Shown here: piece after piece, positions 32,856 through 44,452 of the stretch
Layout: the number at the start of each line of letters is the position of its first letter
Numbering within the stretch: position 1 is the first letter of the stretch
Notes under the pieces: generated by a model
What the model saw: only the letters and a program-made list of their open reading frames with translations
What the model was told of the DNA's origin: nothing
The model's database searches: none
Program-made: the position numbers and the translations under genes
DNA from: Neurospora crassa OR74A
Taxonomy: Eukaryota; Ascomycota; Sordariomycetes; Sordariales; Sordariaceae
NCBI RefSeq assembly: GCF_000182925.2
Contig: NC_026506.1
Span: 372,001-436,000 of the forward strand
Direction: 5' to 3'
DNA: 64,000 nucleotides

Positions 32856-35043
32856 GGTGGTGAACAAGAGTGGATATGGTCAGTTGGCAAGATGGAATAT
32901 TCAACGGGCGGAGAGAAGGGAACCCCAGTCAATGGGGGTATCACAACCAAAAAAAGAAGAACACGCTTGATGGAAAAGAATTAGTCAAAAAGAATGTATC
33001 ATGTCGACGTGCCTTGCGTCTGTGTGTGTGTGAAGATTAAGTTGTGAATAGCGGCAATGACATGCTTGGGGGGATTCAAGCCATGTGCAGAGTTGCCAAA
33101 CGCCAGTCCAAGGTGAGAGAGGAAAAGGAGAGAGAGAAAGGAGAGCAAAACAGTTTTCTTTGATTGTGTCTGTGTGTCAGACGGACGACCAACGAACCGG
33201 TGTTGGGGCAGCTGCCAAGGACAGGCTGGCTGCTATCGACATGGACTCGGATGTAGTATGTCTAGTATCGGCCCCAACCCCGGGATCCCAGCATCACGAG
33301 TTCCTCGGCCGGGGATCACTCACGGGAGCACAGGCTCAAACACGAGCCGTCCCAGGGGAATGCACCAGGAGTGGCGTAATGATCTTTATGCTGGAACAAG
33401 GCCTGGGGGGTGATTGGCTGGGGGAGACGAGGCTGATGATATCAGAGCTGTGGTAATGGTGGTAACGCCTCCTGGATTACCCCTTGGCGGTGTTTCAGCC
33501 GAAACCCAAGACGTTCCATTACGCTCTGGCACTTGCAAGGAAGGGGTTCTGGATCTGAGCCGCCGGGACTGGATTTTCTTTCATTCAGAAAGGAAACGGG
33601 ACTCGCGAGCATTTTTGGAAACAATGGATCGTGCTTTTCCTTGATGGTGGTGGCAGTGGCGGTAAGGTTGGAGCAATGACTGCGGGGGGGTGGTCCAAGA
33701 TTTCGCCCGCAAGAGCACCGTGAACTCCCAACGGTTCGCGGGTCTTAGGTCGTCGGGGTATAGCACGGTCGCCATCTCGGCAGCATTTCCGGGACATTGT
33801 TTGTATCCATCTGAGATGCTACTGTCGGGACATTTTCAATTTTCCGCCGCAGGGGAGATAGTGTCGCGATCCGAGGCCGGGACGTAGTTTGGATCAATTG
33901 AGCTCGGCAAGATCCGAGAGATGGGCGCTGTGATGGAAGCGCCCGGACAACTTGTTCTCGTTATTCGAGTGTGGTGACGATAGGACGACGTTGAGCTCCA
34001 GTCGCGACAACGTTGAACGAGGGCGGGACACGAGATGACAAAGTGGAAGTGGATGTGGAAGTTGACGAGACAAAGTTAAAGTGACTTTGCAAAAGGGACG
34101 GGACAACTTCAAGGGGAAGTGTGCACTGGCCAATCAAGGCAAAGCCTTTTCTGCTTGGTGGGGTAACATGGTGGGGTCAGCCTCTGTGCGCTGTGGGGGA
34201 GCCCGGGCCCCTCTTTCGTCTGGCTTGTCCTAGGTGCCTAGGTGGGTCATTGTTCAACTTCGCCCTTCTCCAGCTCCTCCATTTCCTTTCCCTCTCTGTC
34301 CACCACCCAACCGCGCCACATCATGTAAATATAAGGGACTCTGATATAGCTCGCCTCGTCGAAAGAAACGACCCATTTTGGCGCAACACCCCAAACACGC
34401 TAGTCCTTCCATCCTGAATGTCGGGTTATCCGTTTCCTCAACCATGTCTTGGCCTCGAGCATGGGTGCTGGAAGTCCAAATTGAAGCTGTATCATCAACA
34501 AGGACGGTCTCCCGGTTGGGAAGCACACGTACGGTTGGTATACGCCAAAAGGGTGTTACCATTACCAATGGATGAGATGATAGTCTGACGACTGTTTTCT
34601 AGTCATTGGCATCAAATTGATAGTGCACAATGAATGTCATCTGAAGGGCGTATTCGGGGTACCCCCATTGTCGTCATTGTCGATCCAACTGAATCCATCC
34701 ATGTCCCGGAAGCCGATCCAAGCCGGACCTAGCATCGGGCCGCATCCGAGATGGCGTGCCCGGTTCGCTGACGCTACTAGTACTTACTAGCTACTCCTCA
34801 TCTCCCCGCTCCGTTGCTCATTATCACTTTCCATATTGGGTTGCTGATGTTCTTATGCCTTCCTTCTCATGGTCGGACTCACAGAGACCATGTACCGTGA
34901 GTCACGGATGCATGGGTCATACATAGTACAGAGCCTTTCAACAATTGATGCAAGACAGATACATAAACAAACTGTTGTTTCGCTATAACATGCCCTCATC
35001 GTGACACGTCAACACTACAGTCCTCATCTCTCCACCCGTCAAG
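32856..35043. other. Long divergent intergenic region (2.2 kb)
   Basis: Separates the divergent large membrane-protein gene and the FMN-binding gene. It contains several overlapping chance frames on both strands but none with recognisable domains or splice structure. A TGTGTGTGTG run lies at about 33,023 and 33,170. Probably promoters and long 5' leaders. Confidence 0.45.
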
Positions 35044-36037
35044 ATGCCTTCTCGCGAACTGGAATACCCCAAACAGCCGTACAGCACGGTCAAGCGACTC
35101 AACGACAGAGGTAAGTAACACCGCTTTAACCCCCAGGTATCCTCACCCACTTGATCGCTAACTGATTTCCCAACCCAGCCCGCTACTCTCTCGAAACCAT
35201 CCACGGCATCATCAACTCCTCCCCCTTCCTCAATGTCGCCTTCCAAGACTCCACCTCCCCCTTCCCCGCCGTCCTCCCCATGATCGGCCAAATGGGTTCC
35301 TTTTCGCGTCCTTCCGCCGACCTAGGCGACGTTCTCGACTTGTATCTCCACGGGTTTGTCCCCTTCCTCCCTTTTATTTCCCTCCCCCTCTCCTCCCCCT
35401 CCCTCTTATTACCACCTCCTTTCCCCTCACCTCCCACCTCTCACTAACCCACCACAGCTACGTCTCCTCCCGCCTCATGTCCCTCTCCCGCTCCTCCTCC
35501 TCCTCTTCCTCAGAGGAAGGAACACCCCTAACCATAACCGCCACCCTCCTAGACGGCTACGTCCTCTCCCTCACTCCCAACTCGCACTCGTACAACTACC
35601 GCTCCGCCATTCTGTTTGGGTTTGCCGTCCCCGTGACCGACCCGGCCGAAAAGCTCTGGGCAATGGAACTAGTGACCAACAGCGTCGTTCCGTCTCGGTA
35701 CCAAAACACGCGCACCCCGCCGAATAACGCCGAGATGCAGAGCACGAGTATCTTGAGGGTCAAAATCAAGGCGGGCAGTGCAAAGATTAGAAGTGGAGAA
35801 CCGCATGATGAGCGGGGGGATATGAATAACCAGGAAATAAGGGAGAAGACGTGGGTGGGCGTGGTGCCTGCTTGGATGCAGTTTGGAGAGCCGGTGGCGG
35901 GAGGGTATAATCAGGCGGAGGAGGTGCCGGGGTATTTGGAGAGTTGGAGGGTGGAGGGGAATGAGGAACGGAGGAGGGAGGCGTATGAGGCCGTGAAGGA
36001 GGGGGGAAAGGGGAAGAAGGGGGAGGGTGATAAGTAG
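35044..36037 (+). CDS. FMN-binding split-barrel protein, NimA / pyridoxamine-5'-phosphate-oxidase-like (273 aa)
   Basis: Exons 35044-35110, 35179-35353 and 35458-36037 sum to 822 bases; both introns have CTAAC branch sites. The N-terminal block EYPKQPYSTVKRLNDRARY, then SLETIHGIINSSPFLNVAF, a PMIGQMG strand and a YLHGYVSSRLM strand are the pattern of the Pyridox_ox_2 (NimA-like, flavin-nucleotide-binding) family. These proteins bind FMN or haem-like cofactors and in bacteria include nitroimidazole reductases; fungal roles are mostly unknown. A Ser run (about residues 88-98) and a Lys/Gly-rich C-terminal tail are low-complexity additions. Later conserved part: FGFAVPVTDPAEKLWAMELV and TWVGVVPAWMQFGEPV. 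It lies 370 bp upstream of, and co-directional with, the prenyltransferase. Confidence 0.88.
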
Positions 36038-36407
36038 GGAGAAAGAGGAGCAAACAGAGGTAGGTTGGTGATGATGGTTTATGAATGATATTGCATATTT
36101 TCCTTTTTGAAAAGGAGAAGACAAACTGCCATCATCAGCATACGGCATTGACACTTTCGCTTGATGGTGGCCGATCTTCGTTCACGTAGGTGGGGATACA
36201 CCCTGGTCAGGCCATGCACCGGAGCGGGACTGGAACCGGGTCCACGTGGTTATTTTAACGTCGACTCAACCTTTTCCCATTCATCTCACAATCGCTTCTT
36301 GGCGTATATTGTAAATCTCTTTTTCTACTTACCCAATATATCATCCATAATACAGGCACGTTTCATCCCACTTCATTTTTCCCTTCGTTGACCCGAGGAT
36401 CCCGAAC
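36038..36407. other. Short co-directional intergenic region
   Basis: Contains the 3' end of the FMN-binding gene and the promoter of the prenyltransferase gene. No gene seen. Confidence 0.5.
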
Positions 36408-37970
36408 ATGAGACAGACCACTTCTCACGGCATCATCCGCATCAGCCCCCTGACAAGACCAACATGCCTATCAACCCGATCACCACCAAGAGTCCAAATC
36501 CCGATCCAGGCCCGTCATAACTCATCCACCAGCGATCCTCCGATTTCCCAATATGACGACAACAACCCAAACCACCACTACTGGTGGACAGCCTGCGCTC
36601 CCTCCCTTACCTCCATCCTCCGCCACTCCCACTCCTACACCCCTTCCCAACAATCCCTCCACATCTCTTGGTTCCGCAACAACGTCATCCCCAACCTCGG
36701 TCCGCGTCCCTCTTCTTCCTACCGCCTCCGTTCCCCTCTCAACTACGAAGGCTCTCCCTACCGAGCAACCTGGAACTTTTGCTCTGCCCCCGCCGGGTCT
36801 CCGTCGTCATCCTCGGTGGCAGGGACACTGAGGTTCAGTTTCGACCCAATACCTGCCACTGGAAGCATCAAAAAAGACCCGACGAATCAAGAGGAGTATA
36901 AGCGGTTATTCCCCTTACTTGCCAGGGAGTGTCATGGAAAGGGGGAGACAAAGGTTGATCTCACGTGGTATGACGAGGTTAAAGAGCACATGTACCTGAC
37001 TCCGTCGGAACAGGTGGTATTCCAGTCGAAGATTGTCTCTAGAGGTAGTCAACTACCGCCAGAGCACGCAGCCATCGCCATCGGATGCGTAGGCGAGAAG
37101 AGGGTGTTGAAACCCTACTTTTTTGCAGGGCCGAAAAGTATGGTGACGGGGTTGTCCCCTCATCAAGTTCTCTTTTCCGCGCTGAGAGCCATCCGGACAA
37201 AGGCCGAGGAATTGAAACCCGCTATTGATCTAGTTGAAGACTACGTCGCTTCCAGAAAGGCGGTGATGATGCCCAACTGCATCGGCATCGACGCCGTCTC
37301 TCCCGACCAAGGCGCGCGAGTGAAACTTTACACCCTCATACCCAGCAACGCCTTTTGCGTGATGCGCGACGCGATCACACTCGGTGGCCGCTTGACCTCC
37401 CCCGAAGCGATGCGTGGCGTGGGAATTCTGAGGGGCATCTACCACCTCTTGCGCGGGGACAGATCACCGATAAATGACGCAACGGAAAACATGAGCAAGC
37501 CCTGTCGGTATGAGAGTAAGAGTAATAGCTACTGGAAGGGGTTCACCAGCTATGAGATGCGTCCGGGGAGGGAGGAGCCGGAGGTGAAGGTGTATGTGCC
37601 GCTGATGCAGATTTTTGAGACGGAGCAAGCGGTAATTGAGGGCTTGGAAGAGGTGTGGAGGGGGTTTGGATGGGGAGAGTTGGGGAAGGGGGGGTATGGG
37701 GAGGCGATTAGGGAGGCTTTGTGAGTACTACTTGCCCCGTTTTCTTCAGATTGAGCTGCATGGAATGTGGAAGGTGAGAGAGATTTGGAGATGAGAAAAG
37801 TGGTTGCTAATCAGGAAAACAGTCCGCATGTGGATTTCAAGCAGGCTCCGGGGACACATACTTGGGTGTCATTCTCCTATTCGGATCGGACGGGGCCGTA
37901 CACGACGGTTTATCTGGCACCCAGGTTCCAGGAGGCGTATGATCATGGCTTCGCGCAGGATGAGATTTGA
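36408..37970 (+). CDS. DMATS-type aromatic prenyltransferase (486 aa)
   Basis: Exons 36408-37720 and 37823-37970 sum to 1,461 bases; the 102-bp intron has donor GTGAGT and acceptor ACAG. The family transfers a dimethylallyl (or longer prenyl) group from its diphosphate to an aromatic substrate, usually a tryptophan derivative. Family marks are the N-terminal tract SYRLRSPLNYEGSPYRATW, the strand LRFSFDPI, VLKPYFFAGPKS (the K-x-YF-P-type strand of the barrel), VKLYTLIPSNAF and a C-terminal HTWVSFSYSDRTGPYTTVY in exon 2. The N-terminus is basic and hydroxylated (about 40 residues), longer than many family members; a targeting peptide is possible but uncertain. No non-ribosomal peptide synthetase, terpene cyclase or P450 lies nearby, so substrate and product cannot be inferred. 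Confidence 0.92.
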
Positions 37971-38958
37971 TTGGGACACTGGTTGGCGAGTGGATTGGTG
38001 ATGGGTAGGCGGGGAGTTCAGTTCGCAAGGTTGCGTCGTGATTGATGAGAATGAGAGTGCATCGTCAGCCTAACAAGCCGCCGTCATTTCATGGAATCCC
38101 GCCTGTCACCTTCCACGCTCCCACTCTCCTCTCTCCGCGTCTCTCCCATCCCGATATCCCTACATCCAACGCATGCACTCACTGGCATGGACACTCCCAC
38201 CCCCCACACCCTCCGTACACCCGATAACCCCAGAAACCGGGCAGTTACTACCCAACTGGGGAAAGGGTGGATGATCACAGCCACTACCGGCACCTTTCAA
38301 AGTTTCAAGCCGTGTGTTCTTGCCTGTATTGTAAATGAAAGAATGGTGAAATGACGATTGTCGGAAATGGTGACGATGGCTAGTGTTGTGCGTATGGCAA
38401 CAGCGACTGGCTGTTGAACGGAAACTGAACAAAGAAGTGCGGACTAAGAAAAGACGAAGAAAATTGGAGTAGGAACACAGTGAAATGCGAAGAGGGTATT
38501 TGCTGTCATGGAAATGCAGGTACGATCGATGCTGAACGAACAGCGGCAGGCATGAAGGACGTGTGGGATGTCCTGTTGTGTCTTATCGATAGGCAGATAT
38601 CTGCTTGTACAGACCTGACGGAAGGCACGTGATACCCTTCATCGTGACCAAGTGGAACTGAAAACTTGGGCTTTGCTTTTGGAGATCGAGATATGGCGCC
38701 TACGACTCTGAAGGTGTTTCACGACGACGGCCGACTCATTGACTTACTTGATGAAATCTGGGTTCTTTTCGAGAACCCTCCCTTCAATCTGACATTTTCT
38801 GTCCCGGTTCTTTCGTTACTAACATTTTGTTGTTTGGCGCATTGGAACTGTAAAGCAAAAAACGTGAAGTTCGTACCACATAGTGCTGATATATTGGTAG
38901 TAAAAGGATAGTGTGATACTCAAGAGTAAAGAAATAAAACGAAATATGCCGGTATGCA
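37971..38958. other. Convergent intergenic region
   Basis: Separates the 3' ends of the prenyltransferase and HET-domain genes. A short plus-strand frame at 38666-38911 has hydrophobic segments but no recognisable homologue, and it overlaps the likely 3' region of the HET gene. I see no supported gene. Confidence 0.45.
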
Positions 38959-41229
38959 TCAATAGATGTCAAAAACCTCCTCCTTTGGGTCAGTCTTCAT
39001 GAACTCCCCAAACATAATACCGTGCACCCATGCCTCTCCTCCCAAGGTGAAGGTACTTCCACTGTCTAGGCGGTCGGCCGCAACTTCATCCCCGTTTTGC
39101 GGTCTCGGACGCAGGATAAAGGGTGTGTGTGCATTCTGCAGAATTACCACCATGTCTCCAGGTCTAACATCCCCAATTCCGATGCCCAGCATTCCTTTAA
39201 GGGTTTTGAATAACGTGGAATTTCTTGATCTCGCTTGGCAAAATAACTGTCTTATTGTTGAGTCCATGAAAAATCTCAGATCTCTTGCGCTGATGCCATT
39301 GCTACCCGGTAGACGTTCGGGATCAACCGACTTGCTTTTGGTCTGCGCCTTCCCATCGACAACTATAGTCGCATCACGGGCGGTATCATCATTCATGTGT
39401 TTCGAGCTCCTGGTACTAGATACTGCCTTCGACTCTTCGATTCTTCGTATGGACTTAAGAAGGGTATATGGAACTGTCTGAGGATCCGAGTAGTCCTGGC
39501 GCATGAGCCTGCGGATAAAACAAGCAGCCTCTGGACTGCTCGGCAACCCGTCATCCCCCAGCCATCCTCTGAGAAAATATTTGTTGTGGCAACGAATCAC
39601 CAAGCGCCAGACATAGTCTTCTCCTGCCATATCTTGTATATCGGAGCTTTCCGGCAACTGGGTAAAATCACGAATGTGTGCCAGCCAGTCACTTGCTCGA
39701 TCCTTTCCAAGAGTATTTTCAGCTTGGTAGTCATACTGCATTACATCGGTGACAAAATCAACGAAATATCCGCGCAATCGGATGGCTGATGGGTTCCCAT
39801 GTCCAAAGAATGTCGGGTAGGAGCCCTTCCTGCCGCCATAGCATGCGTCGACGTGTTTGAAAATGGGGTCGGTGATTGTGAAAGGGCGAGTTGTTAAGCT
39901 TTGCGGTAGCCCATTCACACCTACGTCCCGCCAGTCGGGTACCCAGCTTGGTAACTCGCTTGGCTGGTCTCTTGGTCGGGGCAGACAATATTCGAGTTTA
40001 TACTGTATATCGTCGTGAACCCTTGTAATCAACGACGCCTCAATCAAAGATCGCGTGGCCTGAGTAAACAGATCAACCCATGTAGTATTTTTGTAGTCAA
40101 CATGACCAAACGGACGACGGTCATCGTTGGAAAGGAGGCCGAGTATACCGTAGACGATATCGCGTGGGTCAGTCGCGCGATACCATGGACGCTCGGTTTC
40201 GTCGGAGAAAGCCACAAGAATGATGCCCAAGCTCACTTTCATTTTGCGGCAGAGTAACTGACGAATGATCAAAGCCTTGTTTGGGTAAAGATGAGAAGGG
40301 AACCGCTCACAGAAGCCGCGCTGCAGTGGCAAATCGGAAAAGATCATAGGAGGTTCACCACAGAATTTCCAGAGGGCTTCTAGTACCGCTTCGAAGTATG
40401 AAATCGGTGTGAACTTGTCTCCGCACATAAGAAGGACTTCCCGAGCCAAGGCCACCTCCTGGACTATCCATATCCGGTGCCAGTACTCATTTGTCAATAG
40501 GTGAATAATACCAGTTTCTAGATCACTCAAGACGGACTTCCCACGGGTCCCGCGTAGCCCTTCAACATGAAGCAAGTCGCAGAGAAACTTCGCCAAATTA
40601 TACCACTTATCACTCGTGCTCGAAGCATCCACAACCGTGCTTGCCTTCTCAAATGCCGGCTCCGGGAGAAAGTAGTGTCTGATTTTGGCAAGATAATTGA
40701 ATTCTGCGACGTCCAGACAAGACTCTAATGGTGCATCCGTGGGGAGATGTATAGGCCACAGCTCCTCCATCACACCAACCTTTAGTGCACGAGGGCCCCA
40801 GTCCGAAAAGAATTCCATAGCAACATCGGTTGCGTCGGAGCCAAGGCCCAGCCAAGAATAGACAAACTCGGCGTTCTTGAAGATGTCACACATGCTCTGG
40901 ACATGCCAACTCTTTTCATCATCGTCGGATTGGTGGATACATATGGCGTTGGCCCAGAGCCAAGATTCCACGCCGTGGTGCTGAAGCATTTGCAGCAGAG
41001 CATGCAGATTCTCGCCGACAGAAAACAGTTTGCCGTTGACCTCGATATCCTCTTTGTTTTTGGAATCTCCCCATACGTATGACAGCGCCCGATATTGGAG
41101 GGCGTCATCGTCAAGAGAGGCATGGCGAAGTTCAAGAGTGATGCGGTCGGAGCCTGAGTGGCGGGGAGGAGTGAATCGGAAGACACGAGTCTCGCGCTTT
41201 TCGCGGTTCAGAGGGCTGTAGGTGAACAT
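38959..41229 (-). CDS. Heterokaryon-incompatibility (HET) domain protein (756 aa)
   Basis: Single-exon frame. I place the start at ATG 41229 (MFTYSPLN) because the family begins with a short Y-x-P-L strand; the frame stays open upstream to 41463, but that extension looks like a translated leader. HET signatures are YRALSYVWGD (residues 46-55), LWANAICIHQSDDDEKSWHV (about 91-110) with FVYSWLG soon after, and YWHRIWIVQEVALAREV about 120-150 residues later. Such proteins trigger cell death after fusion of unlike hyphae, often with STAND or HeLo partners. The C-terminal half (including LPSWVPDWRDVGVNG and a DMVVIL strand) is typical of long HET proteins with no extra known effector domain. A relic of a NACHT-type STAND gene lies 6 kb away on the other strand. 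Confidence 0.93.
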   Translation of the reverse strand: MFTYSPLNREKRETRVFRFTPPRHSGSDRITLELRHASLDDDALQYRALSYVWGDSKNKEDIEVNGKLFSVGENLHALLQMLQHHGVESWLWANAICIHQSDDDEKSWHVQSMCDIFKNAEFVYSWLGLGSDATDVAMEFFSDWGPRALKVGVMEELWPIHLPTDAPLESCLDVAEFNYLAKIRHYFLPEPAFEKASTVVDASSTSDKWYNLAKFLCDLLHVEGLRGTRGKSVLSDLETGIIHLLTNEYWHRIWIVQEVALAREVLLMCGDKFTPISYFEAVLEALWKFCGEPPMIFSDLPLQRGFCERFPSHLYPNKALIIRQLLCRKMKVSLGIILVAFSDETERPWYRATDPRDIVYGILGLLSNDDRRPFGHVDYKNTTWVDLFTQATRSLIEASLITRVHDDIQYKLEYCLPRPRDQPSELPSWVPDWRDVGVNGLPQSLTTRPFTITDPIFKHVDACYGGRKGSYPTFFGHGNPSAIRLRGYFVDFVTDVMQYDYQAENTLGKDRASDWLAHIRDFTQLPESSDIQDMAGEDYVWRLVIRCHNKYFLRGWLGDDGLPSSPEAACFIRRLMRQDYSDPQTVPYTLLKSIRRIEESKAVSSTRSSKHMNDDTARDATIVVDGKAQTKSKSVDPERLPGSNGISARDLRFFMDSTIRQLFCQARSRNSTLFKTLKGMLGIGIGDVRPGDMVVILQNAHTPFILRPRPQNGDEVAADRLDSGSTFTLGGEAWVHGIMFGEFMKTDPKEEVFDIY

Positions 41230-43594
41230 TGTTGGCGACGTCTGACTGTTTCTTGGACTGGGAAGTGAGTTGTCCGGATTGGAGTAGCCGTTGCCGTCGA
41301 TGTCCCTGCGTCCGATAAAATGGGTTTGCAGACAGCAAATGGAAGAAAATTCGGTCTTTTGCCGTCCGTGCAAGCGCATTCGTTGCTTCCTTCCGATTGT
41401 TAGATAATGAATATACCAAGAACAAGATTGAAGGAGAGCCCCAAATGACGAGAAAATGTTCATGAGGAAGGAACGTATCTGGTCGAAGACCTCCGCGTGA
41501 TGTGGACCTCACTGCCTGCACTTGCGCCTGCCCACAGCAACCTTTACATTTGCGACACTTGCCTGTCGAGACTCAGCCCTCAGCCCAACGAACCCGTCAG
41601 CCCTGCCTTCCCTACTTACTTTCATCGCTAGACAACCACAATTATGCCTCGCTCTCGATACTGACAAACAGGTATCTAAGTAGTTATCAAATCCTGTAAC
41701 TGTCATTGGATTGTGGGCATCCAGCCCGAGTTGAGGCGGATGACCACCATTTATCGAAAAGTCTTGGCATGCGTGAGGGGTGACGTGGCTCAGCCTGACT
41801 GCGATGTGACGGAACAAATAACCCATGATCCAGGAATCTCGCCCTCATCTTTCTCAAATGAGCCAAAGCCAAACGAGGCTGAAATACTTTGAGGGTTTGG
41901 GTTCAAAGTATCACGGGAATTCTCAGACTTCTCGGGAGTTCGCTGTGCGTGAATGCTGACGCTTGCTGATTCTTCTTCTGGACGCCAGTACTTCTTTGGC
42001 ACACGCCACACCCATGAAAGTCAGGCTTTGATGTCCACAATACCAGCGAGAACAGAAGCTTCGAAGGCAAAAGCCTGGAGGTAGCATCCTCCCTCACATA
42101 TATCTCCTGGGGTACCTATAAAGGAAAGATTGAATTTCGATGATGAACCGAAAGAACTCGGATGAAGAAGCTTGCGAATCTGGATTAGACTTTCAGGCTG
42201 TTTGTTTCTTTTCCTCTTCCCTCTCGCCCCCCTTTTTCGCGATACCATTCCCCCTTCAAATGAAGTCGCTGCAAGTCTCCTCGGGTCGATATTTAGTAAC
42301 ATGACGAAAGTCACTGTGAATGTCATTTTCCCTTCTCCTTTCCTACCTATGCACCAGAAAGTTTTTGGCGCCATTCGTCGTGTAAGTATATGTGATCGAC
42401 CAAAGCCCACTTGAAGTAGGCTCAAATACTGACCGAGCCACAGTGGTTAATCAGTTTCAAGATCACCATCAGACTCACACCCAATCGCGAACTTCTTGAA
42501 GCCCACGAAAACAAGTCTTTCTTCGACAAGCCATCTCCCGAGCTACCTACCTCCCCATGGCCGAAGCTGGTTACGAAAGCCAGCCAGCTCTCTCACAAGT
42601 AATCCCATGATAGGCATCAAGGTGGTTGCTTGGGGCAGCTAGTAACGTTTAGTTACACCGTCTCCGGAAACCCCAAACTTTCACCTGGTTCCTGAGTTCT
42701 TTCCATACCCTCCGTTTAAACGCTCCACAGGAAGTTTCCTCGACGCCTTCCCTCATCTGCAAAGAGGAAAGTTTGCATGGCTTCCAGGCGGGTTTTATAT
42801 GGGACGGACCCAAGTCCGGAAGTCCAGCATTTAACTCACCTTCAACCCTTTTCCTTTTCCGCACATCTTTTTCCGAACAACAACAATCAATCCACCATAA
42901 CACCAACCAACAGCACCATGACGGACCGCCACACGGATTCCGCACCCTTCTAAGTGCCGGCAAACAGAACCCGAACCCAAACTGTCGACCTCATCTCACC
43001 TCACCATCTGCAAAGGAATCCATCCAACCCCTACCTCCCTCACCTCTCGCCTCTTCTCACCTCCTTCCAGACCACTCTCTTCGCCTACGCCGCCACTCGC
43101 GCCAGGTAAGTCCAGCGCGAAGCAATGGAAGCTAGTCCTCTCCGCTTGCTCAAGAGTTGATGGGATATTTAATGACGATCGCCCAAGCGGTTGAATATAC
43201 GAGCTCGTTGGGTACTCGAAAGAAGGCGGTATGGATGATCAGGCCAATTTTGGATAACGTATGCGTGGCTCCCGACAGGTAAGGAAGGACGTTAGAAACT
43301 CGTATTAGGCAATTGTTGAGGGATTCGCTTGCCAGTTATGGCATCTTTAAGGGGTTGGAGGAGGCGGTGACGATGTTGAACGGCCATGTCGCGGATAAAA
43401 AAGGACATTACGGGGATATTGCAGCCGGTGGCATCCGTCGTTGCTATTTTTAGAAGCAGCTAGTGACATCACCCTTCCGCTTCGGCTCCGAACTTACGGA
43501 CTTAAATCAACAAGACCCCCGATCTCAGGACACTGCACGATTTCACAACGACGGGACATTTACATACCACACAAAGAGAATTAACATACCCAAA
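41230..43594. other. Long intergenic region with a possible small decayed gene
   Basis: Divergent promoters of the HET and methyltransferase genes. Between about 42,917 and 43,453 on the plus strand there are coding-like pieces, with TLFAYAATRAR before a GTAAGT and GIFKGLEEAVTMLNGHVAD after an AG. A two- or three-exon relic is possible, but I could not build an uninterrupted gene. The extension 43463-43594 in front of the methyltransferase is probably leader. Confidence 0.35.
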
Positions 43595-44452
43595 ATGACC
43601 ACCCAACACACTCCCTACGTCATCGGCCACGCGCCCTCCCATACCAAACACCACGAATGGCGCACCGCCGCCAACAGCGCCCCTCACCTCCTCCCGCATC
43701 TCCCAAAGGCCCTCTCCTCCAACCCCAATCTCAAACTCCTCGACATCGGCTGCGGGCCCGGCACCATCTCGGCCTCTCTTGCCCAACACCTTCTTCCCTC
43801 CGGCCACGTCCTCGCAACCGACATTGCCGACGACGTTCTCGAGCGAGCCAAGGAGCACGCCATCTCGCAAGGCCTTTCAGTCCCGGAGAACATTTCCTTC
43901 CAGAAGGAATCCGTTTACGAATTGCCATTTTCCGACAACGAGTTCGACATTGTCCATGCCCACCAGGTACTCTGCCATCTTGACGACCCCGTTGCCGCAG
44001 TCAAGGAGATGCTCAGGGTTTGCAAACCGGGCGGACTGATTTCTTTCCGCGAGTCGGATATGCACATGTGGTGTTTCTGGCCTGAACTTCCGTCCCTACT
44101 AAAGTTTCATGAGTTGATGGTCAATGTCATGTTGGCGAATGGTGGGCAGGATAAGGGCGGGAGGAAGTTGGTGTCGTGGATACTGGAAGCTGGGGTTGAC
44201 CGAAAGGATATCGAGGCTGGGTTCGGGACGTGGTGTTACAGTGAGCCGGGGGATAGAAAGGCGTGGGGGGAGGCGATGATTGAGAGGCTGAGGACGGGGC
44301 AGATGAGGCAACGAGGGATTGAGTCGGGGTTGACGACGGAGGAAAGCATAGAGGAGATGGTGAAGGGGTGGCGGGAGTGGATGGAGAGGGGAGATGCGAC
44401 GTTGGGGATTGTCAATGGGGAGGTTATTGTTAGGAAGTCAACGGCCTCTTGA
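43595..44452 (+). CDS. Class I SAM-dependent methyltransferase, UbiE/COQ5-like (285 aa)
   Basis: Intronless. Start chosen at 43595 because its context CCCAAAATGACC fits fungal start sites; the frame is open 44 codons further upstream. The SAM-binding motif I is LLDIGCGPGT (about residues 48-57), the acidic residue after strand 2 lies in LATDIADDVL, and the post-II/III region is FDIVHAHQVLCHLDDP, followed by LRVCKPGGLISFRESD. This layout is usual for fungal UbiE-like small-molecule methyltransferases. The C-terminal third (MWCFWPELPSLLKFHELM, then GAFGTW-like and EEMVKGWREWMERGD) forms the substrate cap. Substrate unknown; no pathway neighbours point to one. Confidence 0.9.
   Translation: MTTQHTPYVIGHAPSHTKHHEWRTAANSAPHLLPHLPKALSSNPNLKLLDIGCGPGTISASLAQHLLPSGHVLATDIADDVLERAKEHAISQGLSVPENISFQKESVYELPFSDNEFDIVHAHQVLCHLDDPVAAVKEMLRVCKPGGLISFRESDMHMWCFWPELPSLLKFHELMVNVMLANGGQDKGGRKLVSWILEAGVDRKDIEAGFGTWCYSEPGDRKAWGEAMIERLRTGQMRQRGIESGLTTEESIEEMVKGWREWMERGDATLGIVNGEVIVRKSTAS

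Noticed and set aside
41230-41463. N-terminal extension of the HET-domain ORF
   Set aside because: The HET domain starts right after the internal Met at 41229; the extension looks like untranslated leader read in an open frame.
43463-43594. N-terminal extension of the methyltransferase ORF
   Set aside because: The downstream Met has the better start context, and the methyltransferase fold needs no such extension.
35044-44452. Secondary-metabolite gene cluster around the prenyltransferase
   Set aside because: Only the FMN-binding protein, prenyltransferase and an unlinked-looking methyltransferase are present, with a HET gene and convergent genes between; no core synthase, P450 or transporter.
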